A DNA stretch of 38,132 bases from Herbinix sp. GTDB lineage: Bacteria > Bacillota > Clostridia > Lachnospirales > Lachnospiraceae. The first letter of the stretch is position 1; each line of letters starts with the position of its first letter. The stretch lies in contig JAQZBD010000007.1 in NCBI GenBank assembly GCA_029239235.1, positions 1 through 38,132 of the forward strand, written 5' to 3'. This document shows, one piece after another, positions 9,240 to 17,087 of this stretch. The notes below the pieces were generated by a model that was not told the origin of the DNA, made no database searches, and saw only the letters and a program-made list of their open reading frames with translations. Position numbers and translations under genes: made by a program.

Positions 9240-10010
9240 ATGAACGCAGACTACAAACTAAAGCTCTGGGAAGAGTATGCCAAAAAAAGAACTCCAGAAC
9301 TTCAGGAAAAAATAATAATTGAATATGCAGGATTAGTAAAATTGGTAGCAGGCCGATTAAGCATGTATTTAGGATACAACGTGGAATACGATGACTTAGT
9401 TGGTTATGGTACCTTTGGCTTAATTGATGCCATCGATAAATTCGATTATAATAAAGGTGTAAAATTTGAAACCTATGCCTCCCTTAGGATCAGAGGTGCG
9501 GTTCTGGATCAAATTCGCAAGATGGATTGGATACCCAGAAGTATTCGTCAGAAACAAAGAAAGATGGATTTAGCTTACCATAATTTAGAGGTAAAATATG
9601 GACGAGTTGCCAGTGATGAGGAAGTTGCAGTTGAATTAGAAATCTCTGTGGAGGAATTCGAAAACTGGCAGAATCAGACTAAAGTTACTAATATTATTTC
9701 TTTGGACGAATTTATGGATCAAGGCTCTGAATCGAAGGTAGAACAAAGTCTAAAAACGGATTTTGACCAGCCGGATCGGATACTGGAGAAGCAGGAACTA
9801 AAAGAGATTTTAATTAAAACCTTGGAAACTCTGACGGAAAAAGAGAAGAAGGTAATTATTCTTTATTATTATGAAGAATTAACCTTAAAAGAAATCAGTC
9901 GTATTCTGGAAGTATCAGAATCGAGGATTTCTCAATTGCACACAAAAGCTTTACAAAAGATGAAACTGCGACTTGGGAATAATAACATGGAGCTTTTCGC
10001 AGGGTATTAA
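9240..10010 (+). CDS. sigD: Motility RNA polymerase sigma factor SigD/FliA (sigma-28)
   Basis: This sigma-70-family factor directs transcription of late flagellar, chemotaxis and often autolysin genes. It has 256 residues with region 2 (YDDLVGYGTFGLIDAIDKFD, then FETYASLRIRGAVLDQIRKMDW), the FliA-type WIPRSIRQKQRKM in region 3, and region 4 (LTEKEKKVIILYYYEELTLK then EISRILEVSESRISQLH) with its helix-turn-helix. It starts at ATG 9240 behind AGGAGG. Its position at the end of the che genes matches sigD in Bacillus. FliA is the equivalent name in Gram-negatives. No anti-sigma gene (flgM) is in view. Confidence 0.95.
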   Translation: MNADYKLKLWEEYAKKRTPELQEKIIIEYAGLVKLVAGRLSMYLGYNVEYDDLVGYGTFGLIDAIDKFDYNKGVKFETYASLRIRGAVLDQIRKMDWIPRSIRQKQRKMDLAYHNLEVKYGRVASDEEVAVELEISVEEFENWQNQTKVTNIISLDEFMDQGSESKVEQSLKTDFDQPDRILEKQELKEILIKTLETLTEKEKKVIILYYYEELTLKEISRILEVSESRISQLHTKALQKMKLRLGNNNMELFAGY

Positions 10011-10030
10011 ATGCACTAATACAGCTTTCC

Positions 10031-10049
10031 AGACCGCAAATTGCGGTCT
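10031..10049 (+). terminator. Hairpin after sigD, weak terminator candidate
   Basis: AGACCGCA and TGCGGTCT form a perfect 8-bp stem around a 3-base loop, 20 bases after the sigD stop. The bases that follow (TTACTACAT) are not a T-run, so full termination is doubtful. It may pause, protect the 3' end of the che transcript, or act together with the repeats that follow. Confidence 0.45.
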
Positions 10050-10085
10050 TTACTACATAGCTACACCGTTTTGGGAGGCGGGAGG

Positions 10086-10273
10086 TAGTGTGAATTAAAT
10101 AGCATAATTCACATCCGGCATTGAGCAGCCTTGCGGCTGAATGACCGTTAGTGTGAATTAAAAAAATAATTCACATCCGGTATTGAGCAGCCTTGCGGCT
10201 GAATAACCGTTAGTGTGAATTAAATAGCATAATTCACATCCGGCATTGAGCAGCCTTGCGGCCAAATGATCGT
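10086..10273 (+). repeat. Three tandem 63-bp repeats with conserved hairpins
   Basis: Three direct copies lie head to tail at 10086-10148, 10149-10210 and 10211-10273 (63, 62 and 63 bases). Copies 1 and 3 differ at 3 positions. Each has hairpin A, TGTGAATTA and TAATTCACA, perfect 9-bp arms around 6-7 bases. Each then has hairpin B, an outer CGGCATT/AATGACCG stem and an inner CAGCC/GGCTG stem closed by TTGC. Copy 2 changes C to T and G to A at facing positions of the outer stem, keeping the pair. Copy 3 turns one G-C into G-T but loses two inner pairs. There is no open frame. It lies between sigD and fapA, ending 27 bases before the fapA start. Function unknown. Confidence 0.9.
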
Positions 10274-10300
10274 TAGGGGTTAATACGTAGGAGGAGAACT

Positions 10301-11902
10301 ATGAGTGGGAAAAATGGTTACTTTCAATTAGTTACAAAGAATGATGGGACTTATTTGTGTATCTATGAGCCTGAAGGAGCCGGAGAGCCAGTCTATTATG
10401 AGGAAATAAGTAACTATCTGGCAGATCAGAAATTGTATGAGTTCGATAAGATTTCGATTGCCAGGGCTTTGGCTGCACTCGAAGGAACCGTTGAGGTAAA
10501 GATATCTCCAATGTTAATACCCAGAGTGGATGAGTATGTATCCATTTATATTATGGAAGAGCGTATGTATGCTAAGGCAAGATTTTATCCTCCCACAAAT
10601 AATGGAATGCAATTAACGAAGCAAGATATTATTAACGCATTGGTTCGCAGTGGTGTAAAATATGGAGTCGATGAAAATGAAATTAATAATTTTTTAAGAG
10701 AACGAAAGTACTGTACGGATTATACCCTAGCTAAGGCTACGCCTCCGGTACAGGGGCGGGACGCCAAGATAACATATCATTTTAATACAAATCTTAGCCT
10801 CAAACCAAAACGCAATGAGGATGGCTCCGTGGATTTTCATAAGCTTGATATGATAAGCCATTGCAGTAAGGGGGATTTACTGGCAACCCTTACGCCAATG
10901 GAGCTTGGCAAACCGGGTATTGATGTATCTGGAAATATCATTCGTCCCTTAAAGGTAAATAATAAAGTATTACGTCACGGTAAAAACATTCAGTTATCCC
11001 CAGATGGGCTACAGATGTTTTCACTGGTGGATGGACATGTTACATTGACCGATGGCAGAGTATTTGTATCTAATACCTATGAAGTTGCAGCAGATGTGGA
11101 TGCGTCTACGGGCGACATTGTATATGAAGGAAATGTTGTAGTAAAGGGTAATGTGATTACCGGATACTCCGTACGGGCAAGAGGAGACGTAGAAGTAGAT
11201 GGTGTTGTAGAAGGAGCTTATATCGAAGCGGGAGGGCAAATTGTCTTAAAGCGTGGAATGCAGGGGATGAGCAAGGGTACTCTAAAGGCAAATGGAAATA
11301 TTGTATCCAAATTTTTAGAAAATGCAGAAGTAATCGCTGGCGGATATGTTTCAACAGAATCAATCCTTCATTGCAAGGTTTCAGCAAAGGGTGATGTTAT
11401 CGTAGGCGGAAAAAGAGGCTTTGTTACCGGCGGTGAGATACGTTCCGCGTCTATGATTTCGGTAAGAACAGCAGGTTCCACTCTAGGAACCTTAACTCTG
11501 TTAGAGGTAGGGATTGACCCTAAATTAATTGCTGAATTTAGAGAACTGGAGAAAAGAATTGTAACCATGTCGGCGGATAAGGAGAAGTTAGCCCAGGCGC
11601 TGGTTTTATATCGAAAGAGACTCACTATGGGCATGCAGCTTTCTGAGGAAAAGAAGGAATATCTAAAACAGGTAACCCAGAGTAATATCCTGCTGGAAGC
11701 ACAGCTTAAGGAGGCACGAAGCCGTTACGAGGAGCTGCGAGTTGAGATGGATAACAAAAGTGAAGGTGTCATTAAGGTTTCTGATGTAATATATCCCGGT
11801 ACAAAGCTGGTTATATCAAATGTTATTTATTATGTACGGCAAGTGGTTCATCATAGTAAATTCGTACGTGATCGGGCAGATATCAAAGTATTGCCTATGT
11901 AA
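10301..11902 (+). CDS. FapA/DUF342 family protein
   Basis: This 533-residue member of the DUF342/FapA family lies directly after the motility genes. An N-terminal globular region (about 1-165) precedes a region rich in Gly and Val (about 270-375, e.g. GNVVVKGNVITGYSVRARGD) that suggests a stacked beta-helix like bactofilins, then a coiled coil (about 405-490) and a short C-terminal domain. In Vibrio FapA acts in flagellar regulation; in Clostridia the role is not established, so a motility or polar-scaffold role is inference. ATG 10301 sits behind AGGAGGAG. The upstream leader contains the tandem hairpin repeats, which could affect its expression. Confidence 0.85.
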   Translation: MSGKNGYFQLVTKNDGTYLCIYEPEGAGEPVYYEEISNYLADQKLYEFDKISIARALAALEGTVEVKISPMLIPRVDEYVSIYIMEERMYAKARFYPPTNNGMQLTKQDIINALVRSGVKYGVDENEINNFLRERKYCTDYTLAKATPPVQGRDAKITYHFNTNLSLKPKRNEDGSVDFHKLDMISHCSKGDLLATLTPMELGKPGIDVSGNIIRPLKVNNKVLRHGKNIQLSPDGLQMFSLVDGHVTLTDGRVFVSNTYEVAADVDASTGDIVYEGNVVVKGNVITGYSVRARGDVEVDGVVEGAYIEAGGQIVLKRGMQGMSKGTLKANGNIVSKFLENAEVIAGGYVSTESILHCKVSAKGDVIVGGKRGFVTGGEIRSASMISVRTAGSTLGTLTLLEVGIDPKLIAEFRELEKRIVTMSADKEKLAQALVLYRKRLTMGMQLSEEKKEYLKQVTQSNILLEAQLKEARSRYEELRVEMDNKSEGVIKVSDVIYPGTKLVISNVIYYVRQVVHHSKFVRDRADIKVLPM

Positions 11903-11933
11903 GGAGTAACCATAGGGAGGAGATGAAAGTGAC

Positions 11934-12239
11934 ATGGCTGTTAATCGTATTGATCTTGTAAAGCTGCCGGAGGTATCCCAGTATAAGCATATGGAAACTC
12001 AAAGACTGCAGCATGCTCAGGATGTAATAAATCAGAACTTTCAGCACCTGGTAGAACAGCAGCATCAAAAACCTCAGGGTACGACGAAGCCGGAAAATCC
12101 CGAGCTCCATTATGATGCAAAGGAAAAGGGAAGCAATGAGTATTATTCTTCCGGAAATAAAAAGAAAAAAGAGAAGAAGGAAGATAAGAGGAATGCTATG
12201 GAGCCTCCGAAAAGAGGGGGATTTGACATAAAGATCTAG
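11934..12239 (+). CDS. Small Lys/Gln-rich hypothetical protein
   Basis: Product not recognised. It has 101 residues with no hydrophobic segment. The N-terminal third (VNRIDLVKLPEVSQYKHMET) looks foldable and may be helical; the middle is Gln/His-rich (HLVEQQHQK) and the C-terminus has a strongly basic patch (GNKKKKEKKEDKR). It starts at ATG 11934, 11 bases from GGGAGGAG; a closer ATG at 11923 opens only a 12-codon frame. It follows fapA by 31 bases and precedes the coiled-coil membrane protein, so it belongs to the motility operon tail by position. The basic region suggests binding to nucleic acid, acidic lipid or an acidic partner, but this is a guess. Confidence 0.65.
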   Translation: MAVNRIDLVKLPEVSQYKHMETQRLQHAQDVINQNFQHLVEQQHQKPQGTTKPENPELHYDAKEKGSNEYYSSGNKKKKEKKEDKRNAMEPPKRGGFDIKI

Positions 12240-12307
12240 TTGATTCAAGTGTCAAATACACAGGTTTTGTCGTAAAAAGAATCTAAGGTTAAGAAATGGA
12301 GATATAC

Positions 12308-12991
12308 ATGAGCCTATTAGAAATTGTATTAATTATAGTAGGGATTATTATAATTATTATCAGCTGTAGACTTGTTGATAAAAATGGCAAGGGAAATGGT
12401 AAAAACACTGTAATTTCATTTTCCTATGAGGAGAATATTTCTGAGGAAGATAAGAAAAAGCTGATGGAAAAGTTAAAGGAACGTTTGGACGATATCAGCG
12501 AGGAGACGATTATTCGAACAGACGATACTTTGAATAAGGTATCCAATGAAACAATCATTGCAGTAAATGAATTTTCTGATCAGATTCTTGAAAAAATAAA
12601 GCGCAACCATGAGGAAGTGGTGTTCCTTTATAATATGCTAAATGACAAAGAAAAGGAAATGAAGGCTGCGATCAAAGAAATTGATTTATCAAAAAAGAAG
12701 GTTCAGGAGATAATAGAAACTAAAACCTCCATGGAAAAGCTGCAAGCCGCTAAAGGTGGTATGAATGTTATGCAGGATCAAGCAGCGAGAATCCAACCGA
12801 TCAGAAGGCAGCTAAAGGAGTCTCAGACAAATCTGGAAGCACCCTCGCCTAACAGCTTAAATTCGAACAATAATACACAAATTTTAGCACTCTATTCTCA
12901 AGGAAAATCAGTAATGGAAATCTCTAAATTCTTGGGAATGGGTCAAGGTGAAGTTAAGTTAGTGATTGATTTGTTTAAAGGCAAGAAATAA
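12308..12991 (+). CDS. Membrane-anchored coiled-coil protein with C-terminal helix-turn-helix-like end (DUF6115-like), swrB position
   Basis: One N-terminal membrane segment (SLLEIVLIIVGIIIIIISC, about 2-20) is followed by a long charged region, probably coiled coil (about 35-155), a Gln/Asn-rich linker, and a conserved-looking C-terminal segment with ILALYSQGKSVMEISKFLG and GQGEVKLVIDL (about 192-222), resembling a helix-turn-helix and recalling DUF6115 by memory. ATG 12308 is preferred because GGAGA lies 6 bases upstream; ATG 12296 is an alternative adding 4 residues. The order sigD-(this)-rpsB matches swrB of Bacillus, a single-pass activator of flagellar assembly, so a SwrB-like role is a reasonable inference from topology and position only. 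Confidence 0.7.
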   Translation: MSLLEIVLIIVGIIIIIISCRLVDKNGKGNGKNTVISFSYEENISEEDKKKLMEKLKERLDDISEETIIRTDDTLNKVSNETIIAVNEFSDQILEKIKRNHEEVVFLYNMLNDKEKEMKAAIKEIDLSKKKVQEIIETKTSMEKLQAAKGGMNVMQDQAARIQPIRRQLKESQTNLEAPSPNSLNSNNNTQILALYSQGKSVMEISKFLGMGQGEVKLVIDLFKGKK

Positions 12992-13009
12992 GGAAGGCTT
13001 GGTGCTAAG

Positions 13010-13621
13010 ATGAAATTGAAATATTATATGAGGGGTCTGGGAATAGGAATTATTCTTACGACCCTTATTCTAACAATTGTGAATAATATGATTTCCGAGG
13101 ATGAAATCATCAAACGCGCTACTGCACTTGGTATGACTTTTGCAGACGAAGAGGATGATAAATTAAATGAGATGCTTGGGAACGGAGAAACTGTGACCCC
13201 GGGTGTGACTCCTGGTGTGACGTTAACAGTATCACCCTCACAAACACCAACGAATAAGCCTACATCGGAGCCGACCCCGACAGTGGAGCCCTCACAAGCA
13301 CCGACCCAGGCAATAACTCTTACGCCTACGAAAGCTCCGGCTCCAACGATGACGCCTAAGCCAACTGCCACACCTAAGCCAACTGATGAACCAAAGAATG
13401 AACAGGGGAAGGATAAGAAAATATCCTTTACTATTACAAGAGGCATGGGCTCCAGTGAGGTTGCTGATGTGCTCGTTCAAGCAGGGGTGATTAAGGATGC
13501 GAAGGATTTCAACGAATCTATTATTAAAGCGGGAAAGGCAAGCAATATTAAAGTAGGCGAGTTTAAAGTAAAAAAAGATGCTAGCTATGATGATATTATT
13601 AAGCTGATTACTTCAAAATAG
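13010..13621 (+). CDS. Membrane-anchored Pro/Thr-stalk protein with MltG-like LysM module
   Basis: It has 203 residues in three parts: a short N-terminal membrane anchor (about 8-27), a Pro/Thr/Lys-rich low-complexity stalk (about 62-128, TPTxxPTxxP type), and a C-terminal module (about 134-203) with FTITRGMGSSEVADVLVQAG, VGEFKVKKD and DIIKLI. That last part resembles the LysM-like subdomain found ahead of the catalytic region in YceG/MltG lytic transglycosylases; the catalytic domain is absent, so it is not expected to cleave glycan. The likely topology places the stalk and module outside the membrane against peptidoglycan. It is the last gene before the rpsB promoter; AGGAAGG precedes the ATG. 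Confidence 0.7.
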   Translation: MKLKYYMRGLGIGIILTTLILTIVNNMISEDEIIKRATALGMTFADEEDDKLNEMLGNGETVTPGVTPGVTLTVSPSQTPTNKPTSEPTPTVEPSQAPTQAITLTPTKAPAPTMTPKPTATPKPTDEPKNEQGKDKKISFTITRGMGSSEVADVLVQAGVIKDAKDFNESIIKAGKASNIKVGEFKVKKDASYDDIIKLITSK

Positions 13622-13624
13622 TAC

Positions 13625-13653
13625 TTGCTATCGTAGAACTGATATGGTATAAT
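13625..13653 (+). promoter_or_regulatory. Predicted SigA promoter of rpsB-tsf
   Basis: TTGCTA (13625-13630) and a perfect TATAAT (13648-13653) are separated by 17 bases, with a TGG extended -10 just before. It starts 4 bases after the stop of the preceding gene and implies a leader of about 195 bases before rpsB. No terminator precedes it, so read-through from the motility operon is also possible. Confidence 0.8.
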
Positions 13654-13705
13654 CTTGTAGTCGTATTACAAGAACGAAAGATTTGTTCCTGTAATTAAGA
13701 TACAG

Positions 13706-13722
13706 GGCGCAAAATTAGCGCC
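13706..13722 (+). promoter_or_regulatory. Hairpin in the rpsB leader
   Basis: GGCGC and GCGCC pair around AAAATTA in the 5' untranslated region of rpsB. S2 genes are autoregulated through leader RNA in several bacteria, but I cannot match this leader to a named class. Confidence 0.45.
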
Positions 13723-13855
13723 TATATGAGAAGTTGAATTTGGCTTTTCACAACTAATTATAACACGCATATGGATTTCAGCAGTGGTGCCAATGAGCAA
13801 TGGTCTGTGGGAAAAATGATATATGCGGAAGAAAACAACCAAACGGAGGTAAATT

Positions 13856-14599
13856 ATGAGCGTAATTTCAATGAAGCAATTATTGGAAGCCGGTGTACAT
13901 TTCGGACACCAAACAAGAAGATGGAACCCTAAAATGGCGGAGTACATCTACACAGAGAGAAACGGTATCTACATCATCGACTTACAGAAGTCTGTAGGTA
14001 AGGTTGACGAAGCTTATACAGCAATCAAGAACATTGTTGCTGAAGGCGGTACTGTATTATTCGTTGGTACAAAGAAGCAGGCACAGGATGCTGTTAAATC
14101 AGAAGCTGAGCGTTGCGGTATGTACTTTGTAAATGAAAGATGGTTAGGTGGTATGTTAACTAACTTCAAGACCATCAAGAGCAGAATTGAAAGATTAAGA
14201 CAAATCGAAAGAATGTCTGAGGACGGTACTTTTGAAGTTCTTCCTAAAAAAGAAGTAATTCAGTTAAAGAAAGAATGGGAAAAGCTTGAGAAGAATCTTG
14301 GCGGTATCAAGAACATGAAGAAATCTCCGGATGCAATCTTCGTTGTAGATCCTAAGAAGGAAAGAATCTGTATCCAGGAAGCTCACAACCTTGGTATTCC
14401 TTTGATTGGTATTGCAGATACTAACTGTGATCCAGAAGAATTAGATTTCGTAATTCCTGGTAATGATGATGCGATCAGAGCGGTTAAATTAATCGTATCT
14501 AAGATGGCTGATGCTGTTATCGAAGCTAATCAGGGTGTTCAGTTAACTGACTCCGCTGAAGCTACTGAAGCTGAGCTTGCAGAAGCAATTGCTGAGTAA
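13856..14599 (+). CDS. rpsB: 30S ribosomal protein S2
   Basis: This small-subunit ribosomal protein has 247 residues, starting [20 protein letters not shown], with the S2 signature region [15 protein letters not shown] and [16 protein letters not shown] precedes the ATG. The C-terminus carries an acidic tail ending [13 protein letters not shown]. The coding sequence uses a narrower codon set than the surrounding genes, as expected for high expression. It is followed by tsf after 272 bases that include a strong hairpin. Confidence 0.98.
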   Translation: MSVISMKQLLEAGVHFGHQTRRWNPKMAEYIYTERNGIYIIDLQKSVGKVDEAYTAIKNIVAEGGTVLFVGTKKQAQDAVKSEAERCGMYFVNERWLGGMLTNFKTIKSRIERLRQIERMSEDGTFEVLPKKEVIQLKKEWEKLEKNLGGIKNMKKSPDAIFVVDPKKERICIQEAHNLGIPLIGIADTNCDPEELDFVIPGNDDAIRAVKLIVSKMADAVIEANQGVQLTDSAEATEAELAEAIAE

Positions 14600-14653
14600 T
14601 TCAGAGATTACAATTTACGAATCAATTTAATGATTCAATTATAAGGAATAATA

Positions 14654-14680
14654 AGTACCCCGCCTTAACAGCGGGGTACT
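14654..14680 (+). terminator. GC-rich hairpin between rpsB and tsf
   Basis: AGTACCCCGC and GCGGGGTACT form a perfect 10-bp stem with a CTTAACA loop, 54 bases after the rpsB stop. The following ATGAGAGTATA has no T-run, so it is better read as an attenuating or RNA-processing structure than as a complete intrinsic terminator. The remaining 190 bases up to tsf hold no gene and no promoter that I can call. Confidence 0.55.
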
Positions 14681-14871
14681 ATGAGAGTATACGGGATAAA
14701 TTTACAGTTGTAAATTTGATCTGGAAGATCGGATTCTCGTGCTCGTGTTATAGATTTTAACACTACTATTAAAAATACGTGCAGAGTCTGGACAGGCTGG
14801 TTAGGTAATTTAACAATGAATGAACTTACCGGTCTGATTCACCCGGCTTAGACACGAAAATGGAGGTTAAT

Positions 14872-15804
14872 ATGGAAGTTACAGCTAAAATGGTAAAAGA
14901 TTTAAGAGATATGACTGGTGCTGGAATGATGGATTGTAAGAAGGCTCTTGCAGCAACTGAAGGCGATATGGATAAAGCAGTTGAGTTCTTAAGAGAAAAA
15001 GGACTTGCAGCAGCTGAGAAAAAAGCTGGAAGAATTGCAGCAGAAGGTATGGTTGATGTTAATGTAAGCGCTGATGCTAAGTTAGCAGCAATTGTTGAAG
15101 TTAACTCAGAGACAGATTTCGTTGCTAAGAATGATAAGTTCAGAGATTTCGTTGCAGCAGTTGCAGCACAGGCAGCTACTACATCTGCAGCAGATATTGA
15201 TGCATTCCTTGCTGAGGCATGGGCATTAGATACTGCAAAGACAGTAAAAGAAGAGTTAGCTTCTATGATCGCAGTAATCGGTGAGAACATGACAATCAGA
15301 AGATTTGAAAAGGTTGTTGCTGAAAGTGGTTTTGTAGTATCCTATATCCACGGTGGCGGTAGAATCGGTATCCTTGTAGATGTTGATTGTTCCGTTAATA
15401 ACGAAGCAACGCAGGAAGCTGCTAAGAATGTAGCGATGCAGATAGCAGCTTTAAATCCTAAGTATGTTGATCAGTCCGAAATTTCTCCAGAGTTCATCGC
15501 TCATGAGAAAGATATCTTAAAGGCTCAGATCATGAATGATCCTGCTAATTCCAAGAAGCCTGAGAACATCATCGAGAAGATGTTAGAGGGACGTTTACAG
15601 AAAGAATTAAAGGAATTCTGTCTTGTAGATCAGACCTATGTAAAAGATGGTGATTTATCTGTTGGACAGTACCTTGCTAACGTATCCAAGGAAGTTGGAG
15701 CTGACATGAAGGTTAGACGTTTCGTTCGTTTCGAAACAGGCGAAGGTATTGAGAAGAAGGTAGAAAACTTTGCAGAAGAAGTTGCTAAGCAAATGGGTAA
15801 CTAA
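14872..15804 (+). CDS. tsf: Translation elongation factor Ts
   Basis: EF-Ts is the nucleotide exchange factor for EF-Tu. ATG 14872 is chosen because GGAGG lies 6 bases upstream and the protein then starts MEVTAKMVKDLRDMTGAGMM, the universal N-terminus; the upstream ATG at 14860 is part of the ribosome-site region. It has 310 residues: an N-terminal UBA-like domain (DMTGAGMMDCKKAL), the TDFVAKN nucleotide-exchange motif (81-87), then two core subdomains. The usual partner rpsB is upstream. A strong terminator ends the unit. Confidence 0.97.
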   Translation: MEVTAKMVKDLRDMTGAGMMDCKKALAATEGDMDKAVEFLREKGLAAAEKKAGRIAAEGMVDVNVSADAKLAAIVEVNSETDFVAKNDKFRDFVAAVAAQAATTSAADIDAFLAEAWALDTAKTVKEELASMIAVIGENMTIRRFEKVVAESGFVVSYIHGGGRIGILVDVDCSVNNEATQEAAKNVAMQIAALNPKYVDQSEISPEFIAHEKDILKAQIMNDPANSKKPENIIEKMLEGRLQKELKEFCLVDQTYVKDGDLSVGQYLANVSKEVGADMKVRRFVRFETGEGIEKKVENFAEEVAKQMGN

Positions 15805-15826
15805 CTTCTTATTTAAAAATAATGTT

Positions 15827-15863
15827 AAGCCGCCGAAAACACAGTGTTTTTGGCGGCTTTTTT
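15827..15863 (+). terminator. Strong intrinsic terminator of rpsB-tsf
   Basis: A 15-bp stem, AAGCCGCC-G-AAAACA against TGTTTT-T-GGCGGCTT (one G-T pair), with a CAG loop, is followed by a T-run. It lies 22 bases after the tsf stop and closes the transcript before pyrH, which in many Firmicutes follows directly. Confidence 0.93.
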
Positions 15864-15985
15864 GTGAGTATGCCGTGTGGTCATACGTTATAACTTTTTC
15901 TGTAAATAGTGCAATAATTTCTGTATTTTAGCAACCGAATTGCTCTGAAAATATGATAGACTCCTTGTTACAAGGAGGAGATTGT

Positions 15986-16960
15986 ATGAATTTAAAACGC
16001 AGCATAACTTATTTTATGTGTCTCATTTTATTGTCTGGTAGCATGGCTACCGGTTGTTCAAATAAAGGGGATAGGACAGTTGACAGTAGTAATCAAATTA
16101 TGAATAAGCAGGAATTGCAAGAAGATTCTGTATCAAAAGCTGCAGAGCAAAGTTCGGAAGTGGCAAGTGAAGATGATTTACCCTGGAAATTAGTATCAGA
16201 ATCAAGTGTAAAAACTGCAGTATATTATGCAGGATTTTTAAATGAATCGATTGGTGTAACGGTTGGTTATGATGGTGCAATTAGTTATACAGAGGATGGT
16301 GGAAAGAATTGGTCACAAAGCAGTAATGAGTCGGCGTGTCGATATGGCCTAGACATTTACGATGAATCCTTTATTGTTAGTAGTGGAAACAGTGGTGTTA
16401 ATTTAGTATCGATAGACAAAGGAAAGAGCTGGTCAGGCCTTACAGATTTCCCTTTGAAGGACAGAAGCTCCTATAATAAATTTCTGTCTGTACTAGATAC
16501 AAAAAACATTTATATTGGCTCAAAGCAGTCACTTGGGGTATCCAATGATGGTGGGGTAACGTGGAAAGAGCTTAAACTACCGGAAAAATGTACAAATATA
16601 GCAGGCATGTATTTTTTGACACCGGAAATCGGATACTTAATGGATAAGGATGGTACATTAGTAAAAACGAATGATTCCTGTGAAACCTGGACGGCGCAAA
16701 CAATTGATTTATCCGGAGAGAAGATTGCTAACTCCACTATGCCTTCCGTAGCGATTAACTTCCAGGATGAAGACCATGGTACGATCGTATACGCAACACA
16801 GTCCTTTAAAATCAGCTGCATAAAGACTGAGGATGGTGGGAGTACCTGGGAGTCCATCGAAATGCCTAAGGTATCTTGTCTTGCACCCTATATTTCGAGA
16901 GATGGACAGTATCTTACCCTTTCATCAGCTACCAAAAAAATTTGTTTATATAAATTTTAA
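15986..16960 (+). CDS. Asp-box (BNR/Ycf48-like) repeat lipoprotein
   Basis: This is a predicted secreted lipoprotein of 324 residues. ATG 15986 sits behind AAGGAGGAG; an in-frame ATG at 15953 has no such site. A basic start, a hydrophobic stretch and GSMATGC give lipidation at C24 (A-T-G-C, a less common lipobox). The mature part has five Asp-box repeats of S/T-x-D-x-G-x-x-W type: YTEDGGKNWSQS, SIDKGKSWSG, VSNDGGVTWKEL, KTNDSCETWTA, KTEDGGSTWESI, indicating a beta-propeller. Sialidases share these repeats, but no sialidase catalytic arginine signature is evident, so an extracellular binding role is more likely. It is monocistronic by context. Confidence 0.75.
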   Translation: MNLKRSITYFMCLILLSGSMATGCSNKGDRTVDSSNQIMNKQELQEDSVSKAAEQSSEVASEDDLPWKLVSESSVKTAVYYAGFLNESIGVTVGYDGAISYTEDGGKNWSQSSNESACRYGLDIYDESFIVSSGNSGVNLVSIDKGKSWSGLTDFPLKDRSSYNKFLSVLDTKNIYIGSKQSLGVSNDGGVTWKELKLPEKCTNIAGMYFLTPEIGYLMDKDGTLVKTNDSCETWTAQTIDLSGEKIANSTMPSVAINFQDEDHGTIVYATQSFKISCIKTEDGGSTWESIEMPKVSCLAPYISRDGQYLTLSSATKKICLYKF

Positions 16961-16985
16961 AGGTTAATATTATAAATAAGCTTAT

Positions 16986-17020
16986 AAAGAACGAGGCCGG
17001 TATTTACGGTCTCGTTCTTT
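16986..17020 (+). terminator. Hairpin between convergent lipoprotein and AraC genes
   Basis: AAAGAACGAG-G-CCG pairs with CGG-T-CTCGTTCTTT around GTATTTA, a 14-bp stem with one G-T pair. The T-tail is mostly inside the stem. It sits in a 127-base gap between genes that converge, so it may end transcription from either side. Confidence 0.65.
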
Positions 17021-17087
17021 AGTTAAGACATTTGTTTATAATAATATAATGCTAAGAATAATATATGTAACTGTTTAATTAAGATGA

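Noticed and set aside
10086-10273. CRISPR array
   Set aside because: The copies are directly adjacent with no unique spacers, the unit is 63 bases, and no cas gene is present.
9197-13009. Sigma-28-type promoters (TAAA with GCCGATAA-like) for the fapA group
   Set aside because: I looked in the gaps and found no pair at the expected spacing.
14826-15290. Reverse-strand frame of 154 codons within tsf
   Set aside because: It is opposite the Ala/Glu-rich part of EF-Ts, which gives long antisense frames by codon bias.
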